From assembly GCF_002027705.1 (NCBI RefSeq), contig NZ_MBTG01000072.1, positions 186,001 through 250,000 on the forward strand: 64,000 nucleotides of DNA, given 5' to 3'. The stretch comes from Paenibacillus ferrarius (GTDB lineage: Bacteria; Bacillota; Bacilli; Paenibacillales; NBRC-103111). Of the stretch, positions 8,326 to 16,267 are shown one piece after another (positions within the stretch are counted from its first letter, which is position 1; the number at the start of each line of letters is the position of its first letter). A program made the translations under genes and the position numbers. The notes beneath the pieces were generated by a model that did no database searches, was not told the origin of the DNA, and saw only the letters and a program-made list of their open reading frames with translations.

Positions 8326-8374
8326 AAAAGTCTGCCTAATCTCCGTTTGCGCGACCTTGGGAGATTAAACAGAC
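8326..8374 (-). terminator. Terminator of HAD gene; copy 1 of dispersed palindromic repeat
   Basis: GTCTGCCTAATCTCC (8330-8344) pairs with GGGAGATTAAACAGAC (8359-8374). On the minus strand the stem is followed by TTTTTAATTTTTT, making an intrinsic terminator for the HAD hydrolase gene. The same stem sequence recurs at about 16.2, 33.2 and 35.2 kb, so this is also a member of a dispersed repeat family. Confidence 0.75.
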
Positions 8375-8392
8375 CTGTGTTTTGCTTCTATT

Positions 8393-9193
8393 TTAATTGG
8401 AATCCAATAACCGCTGAATAATATCGGCAAGCGCATGCTCTTCATAATGCACCGTATGGGCATCCGCTACCTCTTTCAGTTTAGGGTGCGCATTATCCAC
8501 AGCATACCCAAGATCCGCTTGCTGGATGAGGGAAATATCGTTCAGATGATTGCCAATCCCAATTGTGCGAAGACCTTCTACGCCAAGATGGCGAATCAGC
8601 TCCTGAAGCGCCTCCCCCTTGGATGCCTTGAACGGAAGAATCTCCAAATAGGTCTCTTCGGAATAGACCAGCTCGCAAGGCAATCCGCTGCTATGCACAA
8701 GCTCCTCGAACTGAAGCGCCTTTTGCGGCGTTGCCGCAACGATGAGCACCTTGGTGATCGGGCAAGGCCACCCAGCCAGCTCGGATATCGGCTGACTGGC
8801 GACGCCATCCTTCCGTTCATGAGCTTCTAGCCAGCTGTTGCGGTTCGCAGAGTACACGCTGCCACAGTGATACACGAGGACGGCGGCATCGGTTCCCGCA
8901 AGGTCAACGATTTCCCCCCATAAGGATGGATCAAGCTCCAAATATTTCTCCTCGAGCACTTTGTCCGCAGCCGGACAATAGAGCTTGGCTCCGTTATATA
9001 AAATAAGCGGCACGCGAATACCTAACTCGCGCACATACGGCGCGACAGCCGCTTCCGTTCTTCCCGTAGCTAGTGTAAACAAGCCGCCTTGTGCTTGAAA
9101 TCGCCGGATTGCCTCCGCGTTCTCTGCACTGATGCGCTGCTCCCGATCCAGCAGCGTCCCATCCATATCCGAAACCAACAAAATGCGATGCAT
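8393..9193 (-). CDS. HAD-superfamily (Cof/IIB-type) hydrolase
   Basis: A 266-residue phosphatase of the Cof-type HAD group. Motif I is LLVSDMDGTLLD at the N-terminus (nucleophile Asp in DMDGT), motif II is TLATGRT, motif III is the lysine in KASKGEALQ, and motif IV is IGIGNHLNDISLIQQA with its metal-binding Asp. These enzymes dephosphorylate sugar phosphates, nucleotides or flavins. ATG 9193 is chosen over ATG 9199 because GGAG is 7 nt upstream of the former and 1 nt from the latter. It follows the phytase-like phosphatase gene by 21 nt, so the two phosphatases are co-transcribed and may act in sequence. Confidence 0.85.
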   Translation of the reverse strand: MHRILLVSDMDGTLLDREQRISAENAEAIRRFQAQGGLFTLATGRTEAAVAPYVRELGIRVPLILYNGAKLYCPAADKVLEEKYLELDPSLWGEIVDLAGTDAAVLVYHCGSVYSANRNSWLEAHERKDGVASQPISELAGWPCPITKVLIVAATPQKALQFEELVHSSGLPCELVYSEETYLEILPFKASKGEALQELIRHLGVEGLRTIGIGNHLNDISLIQQADLGYAVDNAHPKLKEVADAHTVHYEEHALADIIQRLLDSN

Positions 9194-9214
9194 GCTCATG
9201 CTCCTTCTTTACAT

Positions 9215-10075
9215 CTATTGTCCGTCAAGCCATTCGGACCAAGAAAGCTTGTAGTCCAATTCACCTTGTTGCAAACAGTATTGGTAGAAGGTGCCTATGA
9301 ATTGAATCCGCTCCATCGCTGGTTCATATTTGTAAGAATCCGGCTTAGGCAGGGATTTCACGAAATCTTTGCCCCCGATGAGAGCATGCCTTCTGAAGAA
9401 ATCCTCAAGGGAAATGCCATGTGCACGCGCATTGCGAATCATATCGTACAAAATGATAAACGTAGTGGCGCGACCGGAGCCTCCGCGACAGTGGAAATGC
9501 AGCCAATTTGCCTCTGACTGTGCCAAAGCGAACGCAACAAACCGATCAATTTCGCTATTCGAAGGCTTGTGATGATCCGTAACATAGAAACGCATATAGG
9601 AGCATTCCTCAGCATGTGCCAGCTCTTCTTCGGATTGAACAAGCCATTCATCGGTTCGTTGTACGATTCCAATCTCGACCGACTTGCCTTCCACATGAGC
9701 GAACGGAATCGAATCCAGCTGCTTGAGACCGTTCAGCAACTCCCTCTCCTGTTCGGCCGCTTCCTGCGGCAGCAAGCCTTTATTGCCTGCATTATGCTCG
9801 GAGAACCAGCTAATCGCCATGCCATTCAAGAAACCATGGCTTTCTTGGCGTAAATCAACAATGGTTATAGGCTGATTGCCAATAGCCTGCTTCATATATT
9901 TCAAGCCTTGCAAGGAAAATCTGCCGCCTGCCGATGCTTGCAGCTGTGCCAAACCGTTCAAATTCGTCTGGCTCTCTACCTCTAAGACAGGTGACCTTGA
10001 TGTGCGAAATCGTGCCGGCAGCTCTTCGCTATGAGCTGTGTCTACAATGAGTTTCAAATGATCCTGCTTTATCAC
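9215..10075 (-). CDS. PTP-like cysteine phosphatase of the phytase (inositol phosphatase) type
   Basis: A 286-residue protein with the cysteine-phosphatase P-loop HCRGGSGRATT (Cys196, Arg202). A general-acid segment YVTDHHKP (Asp167) matches the TDHxxP element of PTP-like phytases, and an upstream VDLRQESHGFLNG is also seen in that family. These enzymes remove phosphates from inositol polyphosphates. Unlike secreted phytases it has no signal peptide, so it should act in the cytoplasm on an imported or internal substrate. The start is GTG 10075, with AGAGGG upstream. Its promoter carries one of three matching dyads shared with the RpiR/transporter divergent region. A general dual-specificity protein phosphatase is the main alternative. 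Confidence 0.8.
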   Translation of the reverse strand: MIKQDHLKLIVDTAHSEELPARFRTSRSPVLEVESQTNLNGLAQLQASAGGRFSLQGLKYMKQAIGNQPITIVDLRQESHGFLNGMAISWFSEHNAGNKGLLPQEAAEQERELLNGLKQLDSIPFAHVEGKSVEIGIVQRTDEWLVQSEEELAHAEECSYMRFYVTDHHKPSNSEIDRFVAFALAQSEANWLHFHCRGGSGRATTFIILYDMIRNARAHGISLEDFFRRHALIGGKDFVKSLPKPDSYKYEPAMERIQFIGTFYQYCLQQGELDYKLSWSEWLDGQ

Positions 10076-10108
10076 GGGGTACCCTCTTTCACTATCATTC
10101 CAATAGAA

Positions 10109-10126
10109 ATGAAAAATAAATTACAT
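10109..10126. promoter_or_regulatory. Operator dyad (copy i) upstream of phosphatase operon
   Basis: The minus strand reads ATGTAA-TTTATT-TTTCAT, an 18-bp imperfect palindrome. It lies just downstream of the -10 at 10137-10142 (minus-strand TATAAT), covering the likely transcription start, a position typical for repression. Two further copies with the same 6-6-6 geometry lie at 11084-11101 and 11145-11162, around the RpiR gene's promoter. Confidence 0.6.
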
Positions 10127-10136
10127 TATTCATACT

Positions 10137-10142
10137 ATTATA
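10137..10142 (-). promoter_or_regulatory. -10 element of phosphatase operon
   Basis: The minus strand reads TATAAT, a perfect -10, about 62 nt before the GTG start of the cysteine phosphatase. No good -35 is visible. Confidence 0.5.
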
Positions 10143-10180
10143 TTTTATTTACATAAACAACCCTTTGACATGTAAAGGAA

Positions 10181-11017
10181 TTATTTTGGAATATGTGCCG
10201 CATATCGCTTGCGAAGCTTGTTGAGCTTCTCCAATTTGCCTAAAGCCGATTCTTTGCTGCGCATGCCGACTCCAATGACCAGACTCTCGACAAGCATCGT
10301 TGGCGCGACCATGGAATGGAATTCCCACACTTGCCCCCGCAGCGCATACAAGACAATATCCGCATTCGCATTCATCTCCGAAACCAGACAATCTGTGATC
10401 AGAATCGTCTTGTAGCCTGCTTCTTTGGCATGCTGGAGCAGAACATCCGTCTCAGGCAGCATATTGACGAAGCCGAAGATTAGTACAGTGTCCCGTTCGC
10501 TCAGGTGCATCAACGCTTCATAGAGCTCATGACCGCTTTTGGCCATCATATGGACAGCGAATCCGAATCGGCTCAACCTGAATTGCAGCAAATTCCCGAG
10601 GCCTTCGGAAGGGCCAGGCGCAAAAATATAGACCCTGCGGGCTTGGTAAACGGCCTCCACCGCTTTGTGAAAATCCACACGCGACAGCTCCGAGCCCGTC
10701 TCTCGCAAATATTGGATGCCGCGCTCCAGCATGCTGCCGGGCAAATCCTCGGTCTCAACCTCGTCGATCGTATGCTTCATTTTATTAGCTGGGGAAATAG
10801 GGTTGCTTCTAATAAGCGACAGCTTAAAATCCTTCAAATTTTTGTAGCCGACTGCCTTCCAAAAGCGGGACACCGAAGCGATGCTGATCTTCAGCTCCTC
10901 CGCCATATCGAGCTCAGTCAGATAAGGAAGCCGGCTCACATTTTTTTCTATATAGTCAGCGATCTTCTGCTGATTCTTGGTCAATGTTTCCAAATCCCAA
11001 TTAAACTTCTTCGTCAT
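10181..11017 (-). CDS. MurR/RpiR-family transcriptional regulator
   Basis: A 278-residue regulator. The N-terminal HTH_6 domain is clear (LTKNQQKIADYIEKNVSRLP, then DMAEELKISIASVSRFWKAV with KNLKDFK after it). A C-terminal SIS domain (about residues 110-250, including VYIFAPGPSEGLGNLLQFRL) binds phosphorylated sugars or related ligands. ATG 11017 is chosen because AAGGAG lies 10 nt upstream; longer readings lack an RBS. It is divergent from an AfuABC-like importer and lies upstream of the two phosphatases. Matching dyads in both promoter regions make it the likely regulator of the whole cluster, sensing a phosphorylated substrate or product. Confidence 0.88.
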   Translation of the reverse strand: MTKKFNWDLETLTKNQQKIADYIEKNVSRLPYLTELDMAEELKISIASVSRFWKAVGYKNLKDFKLSLIRSNPISPANKMKHTIDEVETEDLPGSMLERGIQYLRETGSELSRVDFHKAVEAVYQARRVYIFAPGPSEGLGNLLQFRLSRFGFAVHMMAKSGHELYEALMHLSERDTVLIFGFVNMLPETDVLLQHAKEAGYKTILITDCLVSEMNANADIVLYALRGQVWEFHSMVAPTMLVESLVIGVGMRSKESALGKLEKLNKLRKRYAAHIPK

Positions 11018-11050
11018 GGTTGCAGGGCTCCTTATAGCGATAATACTTAC

Positions 11051-11056
11051 ATTATA
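11051..11056 (-). promoter_or_regulatory. -10 element of the rpiR-like gene
   Basis: The minus strand reads TATAAT, 34 nt before the ATG of the regulator. The -35 is weak. Operator dyad (ii) lies immediately upstream of it. Confidence 0.5.
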
Positions 11057-11083
11057 CCGTATTACACCCACAAAACAGAGAAA

Positions 11084-11101
11084 ATGTAAGTTTTATTTCA
11101 T
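11084..11101. promoter_or_regulatory. Operator dyad (copy ii)
   Basis: ATGTAA-GTTTTA-TTTCAT, the same 6-6-6 pattern and flank bases as the copy in front of the phosphatase operon. It lies between the divergent RpiR and substrate-binding-protein genes. Confidence 0.6.
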
Positions 11102-11144
11102 TGTAAATCAAGGGCATGGATAAATAATTTACATATTTATATTT

Positions 11145-11162
11145 TTGTAATTTAATTTACAT
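11145..11162. promoter_or_regulatory. Operator dyad (copy iii)
   Basis: TTGTAA-TTTAAT-TTACAT, the most symmetrical of the three dyads. It overlaps the second of two direct repeats of ATTTACATATTTA (11127-11139 and 11155-11167), 28 bp apart. It lies upstream of the importer operon. Confidence 0.55.
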
Positions 11163-11244
11163 ATTTAACACATGTATTTTACACCCATTTAATAAACGTC
11201 AACTACAATGAAGCTATCAACGAACCAGGAGGGTTTACCAAACT

Positions 11245-12447
11245 ATGCATACATTCATGAAACCAACTGCACTGCTTGCCAGCTTCATGGCTCTATCCGT
11301 TCTCTCTGCCTGCGGAACAACTGCTGCCCCGAAGGATCAGGCTGCCGACGGCAGCGTGAAGCCCACAGCAGCGGCCACCACACAAGCCACAGCGGCAGTC
11401 AAAATGAAAACAGAGACATCGGAAGAGCTCTATGAAAAAGCTAAAAAAGAAGGCAAGCTTGTTGTCTATTCGCCTTCCGCACGCGCTAACGATGCAAAGA
11501 AAACGTTTGAAGCCAAATATCCCGGCATTTCCGTGGAAGTATTCAAGCTTAAGTCCAATGAATTGATGGACAAGCTGATGCGTGAGCAAGATGCAGGACT
11601 TAACAATGCCGATGTTATTATTACCAAAGAAGTCAGCGGTGCTGTTGGCGAAGAAATGGTGAAGCCTGGCCGCGTGTATACCTACTTGCCTGAGGATATT
11701 GCCCCTAAGGTGGATGAGCCGTTTCGAACCAAAGACGGGTATGCCAACTATTTGGAAATGCGCACCTTGTACTACAATACTGAAGCTTACAGCAAAGCGC
11801 CCGTCTCCAATTGGTGGGACTTGACTACGCCGGAGTGGAAAGGCAAATCGTACCTGGTCGATCCGTTAATCTCCCCTGCCTTTATGGATTTGTTCACCGC
11901 CATGGTCGTCAACAGTGAGGATATGAAGAAAGCCTATAAAGATAAATTCGGCAAGGATATTGAATTAACCGGAACACCCAATGCCGGATATGAATTTATC
12001 AAACAGCTGTATGCCAACAATCCCGTCATTCTCAAAGGCAGCAGCGACGTGCTCGATGCCATCGGCAAAGCAGGCACAAAAAGCCCGGCAGTAGGCATTG
12101 CAGTTTCCGGCGACGAGCGCAAAATTGAAGACGATGGTCTCAAGGTAGCGCCTATTTATGACCTTAAGCCCAAAACCTCTGTACCGGATGCCGGCTATCT
12201 CTATATGGTCAAAAATGCGCCGCACGAAAATGCCGGCAAGCTGTTCATTCGCTGGATGATGGGTGAAACCGACGGACAAGGCGCGGGTGTGGAGCCTTTC
12301 AACGAATTAGGCGCATGGGTTCCTCGGTCCGATGTCAAAACGAAAAATGCCATACCTTACGAGCAATTAAATATGTGGGCTTATGATCATAAGGGCTTCT
12401 ACGACAATGCCACGAAAGTCAGAGATTTTGTCATCAAATTGAAATAA
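11245..12447 (+). CDS. Substrate-binding lipoprotein of AfuA/FutA (iron/phosphonate/hexose-phosphate) type ABC importer
   Basis: A 400-residue lipoprotein. The signal peptide ends in the lipobox LSAC (Cys23). The mature part is a family-1 periplasmic-binding fold with VVYSPSARANDAKKTFEAKYPG near the start and ALRYYN-like LRTLYYNTEAY in the middle. This subfamily includes ferric-iron, 2-aminoethylphosphonate and hexose-phosphate binders. The cluster contains three phosphatase-type enzymes and an SIS-domain regulator, and a separate Fur-controlled iron operon lies 3 kb away, so a phosphorylated ligand is more likely than iron. The RBS is AGGAGGG 11 nt before the ATG. The ligand is inference. 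Confidence 0.82.
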   Translation: MHTFMKPTALLASFMALSVLSACGTTAAPKDQAADGSVKPTAAATTQATAAVKMKTETSEELYEKAKKEGKLVVYSPSARANDAKKTFEAKYPGISVEVFKLKSNELMDKLMREQDAGLNNADVIITKEVSGAVGEEMVKPGRVYTYLPEDIAPKVDEPFRTKDGYANYLEMRTLYYNTEAYSKAPVSNWWDLTTPEWKGKSYLVDPLISPAFMDLFTAMVVNSEDMKKAYKDKFGKDIELTGTPNAGYEFIKQLYANNPVILKGSSDVLDAIGKAGTKSPAVGIAVSGDERKIEDDGLKVAPIYDLKPKTSVPDAGYLYMVKNAPHENAGKLFIRWMMGETDGQGAGVEPFNELGAWVPRSDVKTKNAIPYEQLNMWAYDHKGFYDNATKVRDFVIKLK

Positions 12448-12481
12448 GGGTCAAGCTGATCCTGCTAAGGAGATTACATCC

Positions 12482-14317
12482 ATGGAATTAAGCAAAGACC
12501 GGGGCCGCACTTCGAGCCTATACCTGAGACGCACACTCAATATGGCAAAAAGCCTACTCACGAACCCGGTATATCTCATCGGCTTACTGGCACTCTGCTT
12601 TCTTACTTATACGATCATTCTCCCCTTATGGGAAATCGTGAAAACCACCTTTTTGTGGCAGCAGCATGATGTCCGCGTCTCGCCGGATGCCAAACCTGGC
12701 TACTTCACCTGGTATCATTGGAGTCGCATTCTAACGAGCGATTTAAGCAAATCTTTATTCTATAAGCCCATGCTCAACTCCATTAGCACCAGTGTAGTCG
12801 TATCTTTCGCCTCTATGGCGTTAGGTACGGCTCTTGCCTGGTTTGTCACGCGCACTGACGTGCCTTTTAAGAAAACGATCGCTTTCCTAGCGGTCGTGCC
12901 GCATATGCTGCCATCTTGGATCCTGTCGATCGCTTGGATGATGGTGTTCAAAAATCAAAAAATCGGCGGCAGTGAAGGTATTTTCCAGGCCATCTTCCAT
13001 GTGCAGCCGCCCGATTGGCTGTCCTATGGTTATGTCCCGATTGTCACAACGCTTACGATTCATGACAGTGTTTTCTTCTATCTCCTTGTCGCTGTAGCTT
13101 TAAGCTCAATGAACAGTCAGCTTGAAGAAACCGCAAGCCTGCTAGGAGCGGGCCGCCTTACGATTTTGCGAAAAATTACGCTTCCTTTGGTACTCCCTGC
13201 TATTTTGTCCGCCTTTATATTGACGTTCACCAAAGCAATGGGCTCCTTCGGCGTGCCAGCGCTTCTCGGATTACCCGTTAAATACTACACGATTTCTACT
13301 ATGCTCTATAGCGCGATGAGGAACAGAATGGTGACGGAAGCGTATATTCTGAGCCTCATTCTCATGCTGATCTCGATGCTGACCATCTATTTGAATCAAA
13401 GAATGATCGGCAAACGCAAAAGCTTCGTGACCATCGGCGGCAAAGGGGGACGCAGAACGCTTACGCCGCTGGGCAAATGGAGAATGCCTCTGGCCATCGG
13501 TATCCTGCTGTTCATGCTGCTCATCGGCATTGCTCCGCTCCTACTGCTTGTATGGCAAACGTTCATGCTGAAGGATGGCAATTATAGCCTGAGCAATTTA
13601 ACCTTGCACTGGTGGATCGGTGAATCCAATTTCAAAATCGCCTCCGGTGAAGTTGGTGTTCTGCGCAATAACGAACTGCTGCTGGCGCTCAAAAATTCGG
13701 TACATATCGCGCTTGTCTCTTCCGCTTGCGCAGCTGTTGCCGGACTTATTCTCGGCTATGTCGTGTCACGGGGACGCAAGCTGCGGCTTGCCCGCACGGT
13801 AGAACAAGTATCCTTCCTGCCTTACTTGATTCCAGGCATTTCACTTGCCGCGATATACATTTCGATGTTCGCCAAACCAACCTTGCTGCTCCCAGCGCTG
13901 TATGGGACTTTATCGCTTATTATCCTGATTACGGTCGTCAAGGATTTACCGTTCGCGACACGAGCCGGCAGCAGCGCCATGCTGCAAATCGGCGGGGAAT
14001 TGGAAGAAGCGGCACGCATGCAGGGAGCTTCCTGGTTCAAACGTTTCTACCGCATCCTGCTGCCGTTAAGCCGCAATAGTCTGATCAGCAGCTTTCTAAT
14101 TGTTTTTATTGGCGCCATGAAAGAAATGGATTCCATTATTTTATTAATTACACCTAAGACCGGGACGCTGACTACGCTCACTTTTTGGTATGCAGAAAAA
14201 GGCTTCTTTCAACTGACGAATGCGATCATCGTGATCATCATCATCATTATTATGGTGGTATATGCCGTGGCAACGAAGATTGGAAAAGCGGACCTGACCA
14301 AAGGTATTGGAGGATAA
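12482..14317 (+). CDS. Two-domain ABC permease (FbpB/AfuB type)
   Basis: A 611-residue membrane protein made of two homologous permease domains fused in tandem, as in FbpB and AfuB. Each half has about six hydrophobic segments and its own ATPase-coupling (EAA) loop: LEETASLLGAGRLTILRKIT near residue 215 and LEEAARMQGASWFKRFYRI near 507. It pairs with the upstream lipoprotein and the downstream ATPase. AAGGAG lies about 10 nt before the ATG. The stop codon sits 1 nt before the ATPase start, and the ATPase RBS lies within this gene's last codons. Confidence 0.9.
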   Translation: MELSKDRGRTSSLYLRRTLNMAKSLLTNPVYLIGLLALCFLTYTIILPLWEIVKTTFLWQQHDVRVSPDAKPGYFTWYHWSRILTSDLSKSLFYKPMLNSISTSVVVSFASMALGTALAWFVTRTDVPFKKTIAFLAVVPHMLPSWILSIAWMMVFKNQKIGGSEGIFQAIFHVQPPDWLSYGYVPIVTTLTIHDSVFFYLLVAVALSSMNSQLEETASLLGAGRLTILRKITLPLVLPAILSAFILTFTKAMGSFGVPALLGLPVKYYTISTMLYSAMRNRMVTEAYILSLILMLISMLTIYLNQRMIGKRKSFVTIGGKGGRRTLTPLGKWRMPLAIGILLFMLLIGIAPLLLLVWQTFMLKDGNYSLSNLTLHWWIGESNFKIASGEVGVLRNNELLLALKNSVHIALVSSACAAVAGLILGYVVSRGRKLRLARTVEQVSFLPYLIPGISLAAIYISMFAKPTLLLPALYGTLSLIILITVVKDLPFATRAGSSAMLQIGGELEEAARMQGASWFKRFYRILLPLSRNSLISSFLIVFIGAMKEMDSIILLITPKTGTLTTLTFWYAEKGFFQLTNAIIVIIIIIIMVVYAVATKIGKADLTKGIGG

Positions 14318-14318
14318 C

Positions 14319-15434
14319 ATGGGGACGATGATTCAACTGCAGCAAGTAGGCAAAACTTTTGACGGAAATCATGTATTGAACAATGTGAACCTAACGATAC
14401 AGGAAGGCGACTTCATGACGTTTCTTGGCCCGTCCGGCTGCGGTAAAACAACGACGCTCCGGATTATCGCCGGGCTTGAGCAGCCCAATGTCGGAATAGT
14501 TACCATCAGCGGCAATGTCGTCGATAACGCCGCCCTCCATCAGCATACGGCTCCCGGAGACAGAGGACTTAGCCTAGTGTTTCAGAGTTATGCCTTGTGG
14601 CCGCACATGACCGTTTATGAAAATATCGCGTTCGGACTCAGCATCAAAAAGCTGGGCAAGCCCGATATCAAGCGCAAGGTGGAGGAATCGCTGGAGAAGA
14701 TGCGGATTCGGGAGTTGAGAGACCGTTATCCCTCTGAATTGTCAGGCGGTCAACAGCAGCGGGTAGCGATTGCGCGTGCCATCGTGACCGAACCCACAAT
14801 TTTGCTGCTGGATGAGCCGCTTTCCAATCTCGATGCGAAGCTGCGGATCGAAATGAGAACCGAGCTAAAACGATTGCATCGGGATTTGAAAACAACGATT
14901 ATCTACGTCACCCATGATCAGGTCGAAGCGCTGACGCTTTCCACGAAAATTGCCGTATTCTTCAAAGGGCAGCTGGTGCAGGTCGATACTCCGCGAGGCT
15001 TATATCGCAATCCCGCTACACTCGAAGTCGCCGATTTCATTGGCAATCCGAGCATTAATTTCGTCCCTGCCTCAATTGCCAAGGCCGGGGAACTGTGGCA
15101 GATCCAGTCCGAGCTTGGATTACTGGACCTACCGCTTCAAGATGAGCCCTCTGGCGATGAGGTTGTCCTGGCGCTGAAGCCAGAGGACCTTCATCTGTCT
15201 GAAGTGCCGATTCCAGGCGGCATTCCCTGCCAAATTTATTCCGTATTTCCTGCTGGCTCAGAAACATTGATTCAGCTTCAGCATGGCGAGGTCACTCTTA
15301 TGGCTAAGACCATTGGCGAGGCTGATTTCGAAACCGACAGCACCGTATGGGTTACCTTTCCGAGTGAAAAAGTAAATGTCTACAACCGAAAGTCAGGAAG
15401 TTTGATCCCGCAAGGAGGAGCTCTGCAACGATGA
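14319..15434 (+). CDS. ABC importer ATPase (FbpC/AfuC/PotA type)
   Basis: A 371-residue ATPase: Walker A GPSGCGKTT (residues 37-45), Q-loop LVFQSYALWPH, signature LSGGQQQR, Walker B ILLLDEP, and H-loop YVTHDQ. An OB/TOBE-type extension after residue 240 is typical of CUT1/Fbp-like importers and often regulates them. ATG 14319 is used because GGAGG (14309-14313) is 5 nt upstream; the upstream TTG at 14307 has no RBS. It overlaps the following PHP gene by 4 nt (ATGA). Confidence 0.92.
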   Translation: MGTMIQLQQVGKTFDGNHVLNNVNLTIQEGDFMTFLGPSGCGKTTTLRIIAGLEQPNVGIVTISGNVVDNAALHQHTAPGDRGLSLVFQSYALWPHMTVYENIAFGLSIKKLGKPDIKRKVEESLEKMRIRELRDRYPSELSGGQQQRVAIARAIVTEPTILLLDEPLSNLDAKLRIEMRTELKRLHRDLKTTIIYVTHDQVEALTLSTKIAVFFKGQLVQVDTPRGLYRNPATLEVADFIGNPSINFVPASIAKAGELWQIQSELGLLDLPLQDEPSGDEVVLALKPEDLHLSEVPIPGGIPCQIYSVFPAGSETLIQLQHGEVTLMAKTIGEADFETDSTVWVTFPSEKVNVYNRKSGSLIPQGGALQR

Positions 15435-16189
15435 AGATTGATTTGCATACGCACGTAAAACTAACCAAAAGCGTGATGTTTTCTTATTCTTATTTCCTGG
15501 AAAGCATTCAAGAAGCACGTCAGGCAGGATTAAGCGCCACAGCTTTAACCGAGCACTTCAACACCCTTCGTTTCAATGATATCTATGATGCACTGGATCA
15601 GCATTTTGCGTACAAGCAGCATTATTATGATATCGACGGCTTTAAGCTTTTTCCCGGCATGGAAATCGATGTGAAAGAAGGCGGGCACATCCTGTTCATC
15701 GCTTGCCGTGATACCATCCGTGAACTTCGTCAGCAGCTGGACGGCCATGAAGCCGAAGGTCAATTCATTGGCATGGAAGCCCTGCTCGACATCGCCTCTT
15801 CTTACAACATACTCAAAATCGGGGCGCATCCCTATCGTACGGATAATCCGCTAACAGGCATTCCGCATACTTGGCTCCAGCAGCTCGATGCCTTGGATTT
15901 GAATGCCAAGGATTTATACAAATACGGCATTGACGTCATGCAAAATAAAGTTAATGCCCTAGGTCAAACACTCGGACTCCCCGTCGTTGCCGGAAGCGAC
16001 ACACATCATCCTCTGCAATTCGGCAGTGTATGGAACGTGATGCAGGCAGACTGCAGCTCCATCGATGACTTGAAAAGCTGTTTGCAAGCAGGAACGTATC
16101 GCTTAGAGATATCTCCGTGTCTGGATACCAAGGTGAAAGCTGCCGAAACCGTCAAGCGGCTGCTGAAAGCTGCAGGAGGACATCCGTAG
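15431..16189 (+). CDS. PHP-domain phosphoesterase
   Basis: A 252-residue metal-dependent hydrolase of the PHP fold. The metal-binding pattern is visible: IDLHTHVK at the N-terminus, LTEHFN near residue 40, PGMEIDVKEGGHILFI near 75-90, IGAHPYR near 135, and VVAGSDTHHP near 190. PHP enzymes cleave phosphomonoesters, phosphodiesters or cyclic phosphates. It is the last gene of the importer operon, coupled to the ATPase by a 4-nt overlap, and probably acts on what the importer delivers. A regulatory or histidinol-phosphatase-like activity is also possible. Confidence 0.85.
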   Translation: MKIDLHTHVKLTKSVMFSYSYFLESIQEARQAGLSATALTEHFNTLRFNDIYDALDQHFAYKQHYYDIDGFKLFPGMEIDVKEGGHILFIACRDTIRELRQQLDGHEAEGQFIGMEALLDIASSYNILKIGAHPYRTDNPLTGIPHTWLQQLDALDLNAKDLYKYGIDVMQNKVNALGQTLGLPVVAGSDTHHPLQFGSVWNVMQADCSSIDDLKSCLQAGTYRLEISPCLDTKVKAAETVKRLLKAAGGHP

Positions 16190-16202
16190 GACGGATTCAT
16201 AG

Positions 16203-16255
16203 AAAAAGTCTGCCTAATCTCCAGCTTAAAGCTGAGGATCATGCAGACTTTTTTT
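16203..16255. terminator. Bidirectional terminator; copy 2 of dispersed palindromic repeat
   Basis: AAAAAGTCTGCCTAATCTCC begins at 16203 and the opposing arm ends in GCAGAC followed by TTTTTTT. The apical stem CAGC/GCTG is sound, but the middle of the right arm has drifted (GAGGATCAT). It terminates the importer/PHP operon (+) and, on the other strand, the Wadjet operon (-). The left arm is nearly identical to copies at 8.3 and 35.2 kb. Confidence 0.8.
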
Positions 16256-16267
16256 CTTGTGTATAGG

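Noticed and set aside
11245..15434. Plain ferric-iron importer
   Set aside because: It is a possible reading of the protein families, but there is no Fur box, an SIS-domain regulator controls it, and three phosphatase-type enzymes are linked to it. Kept as an alternative only.
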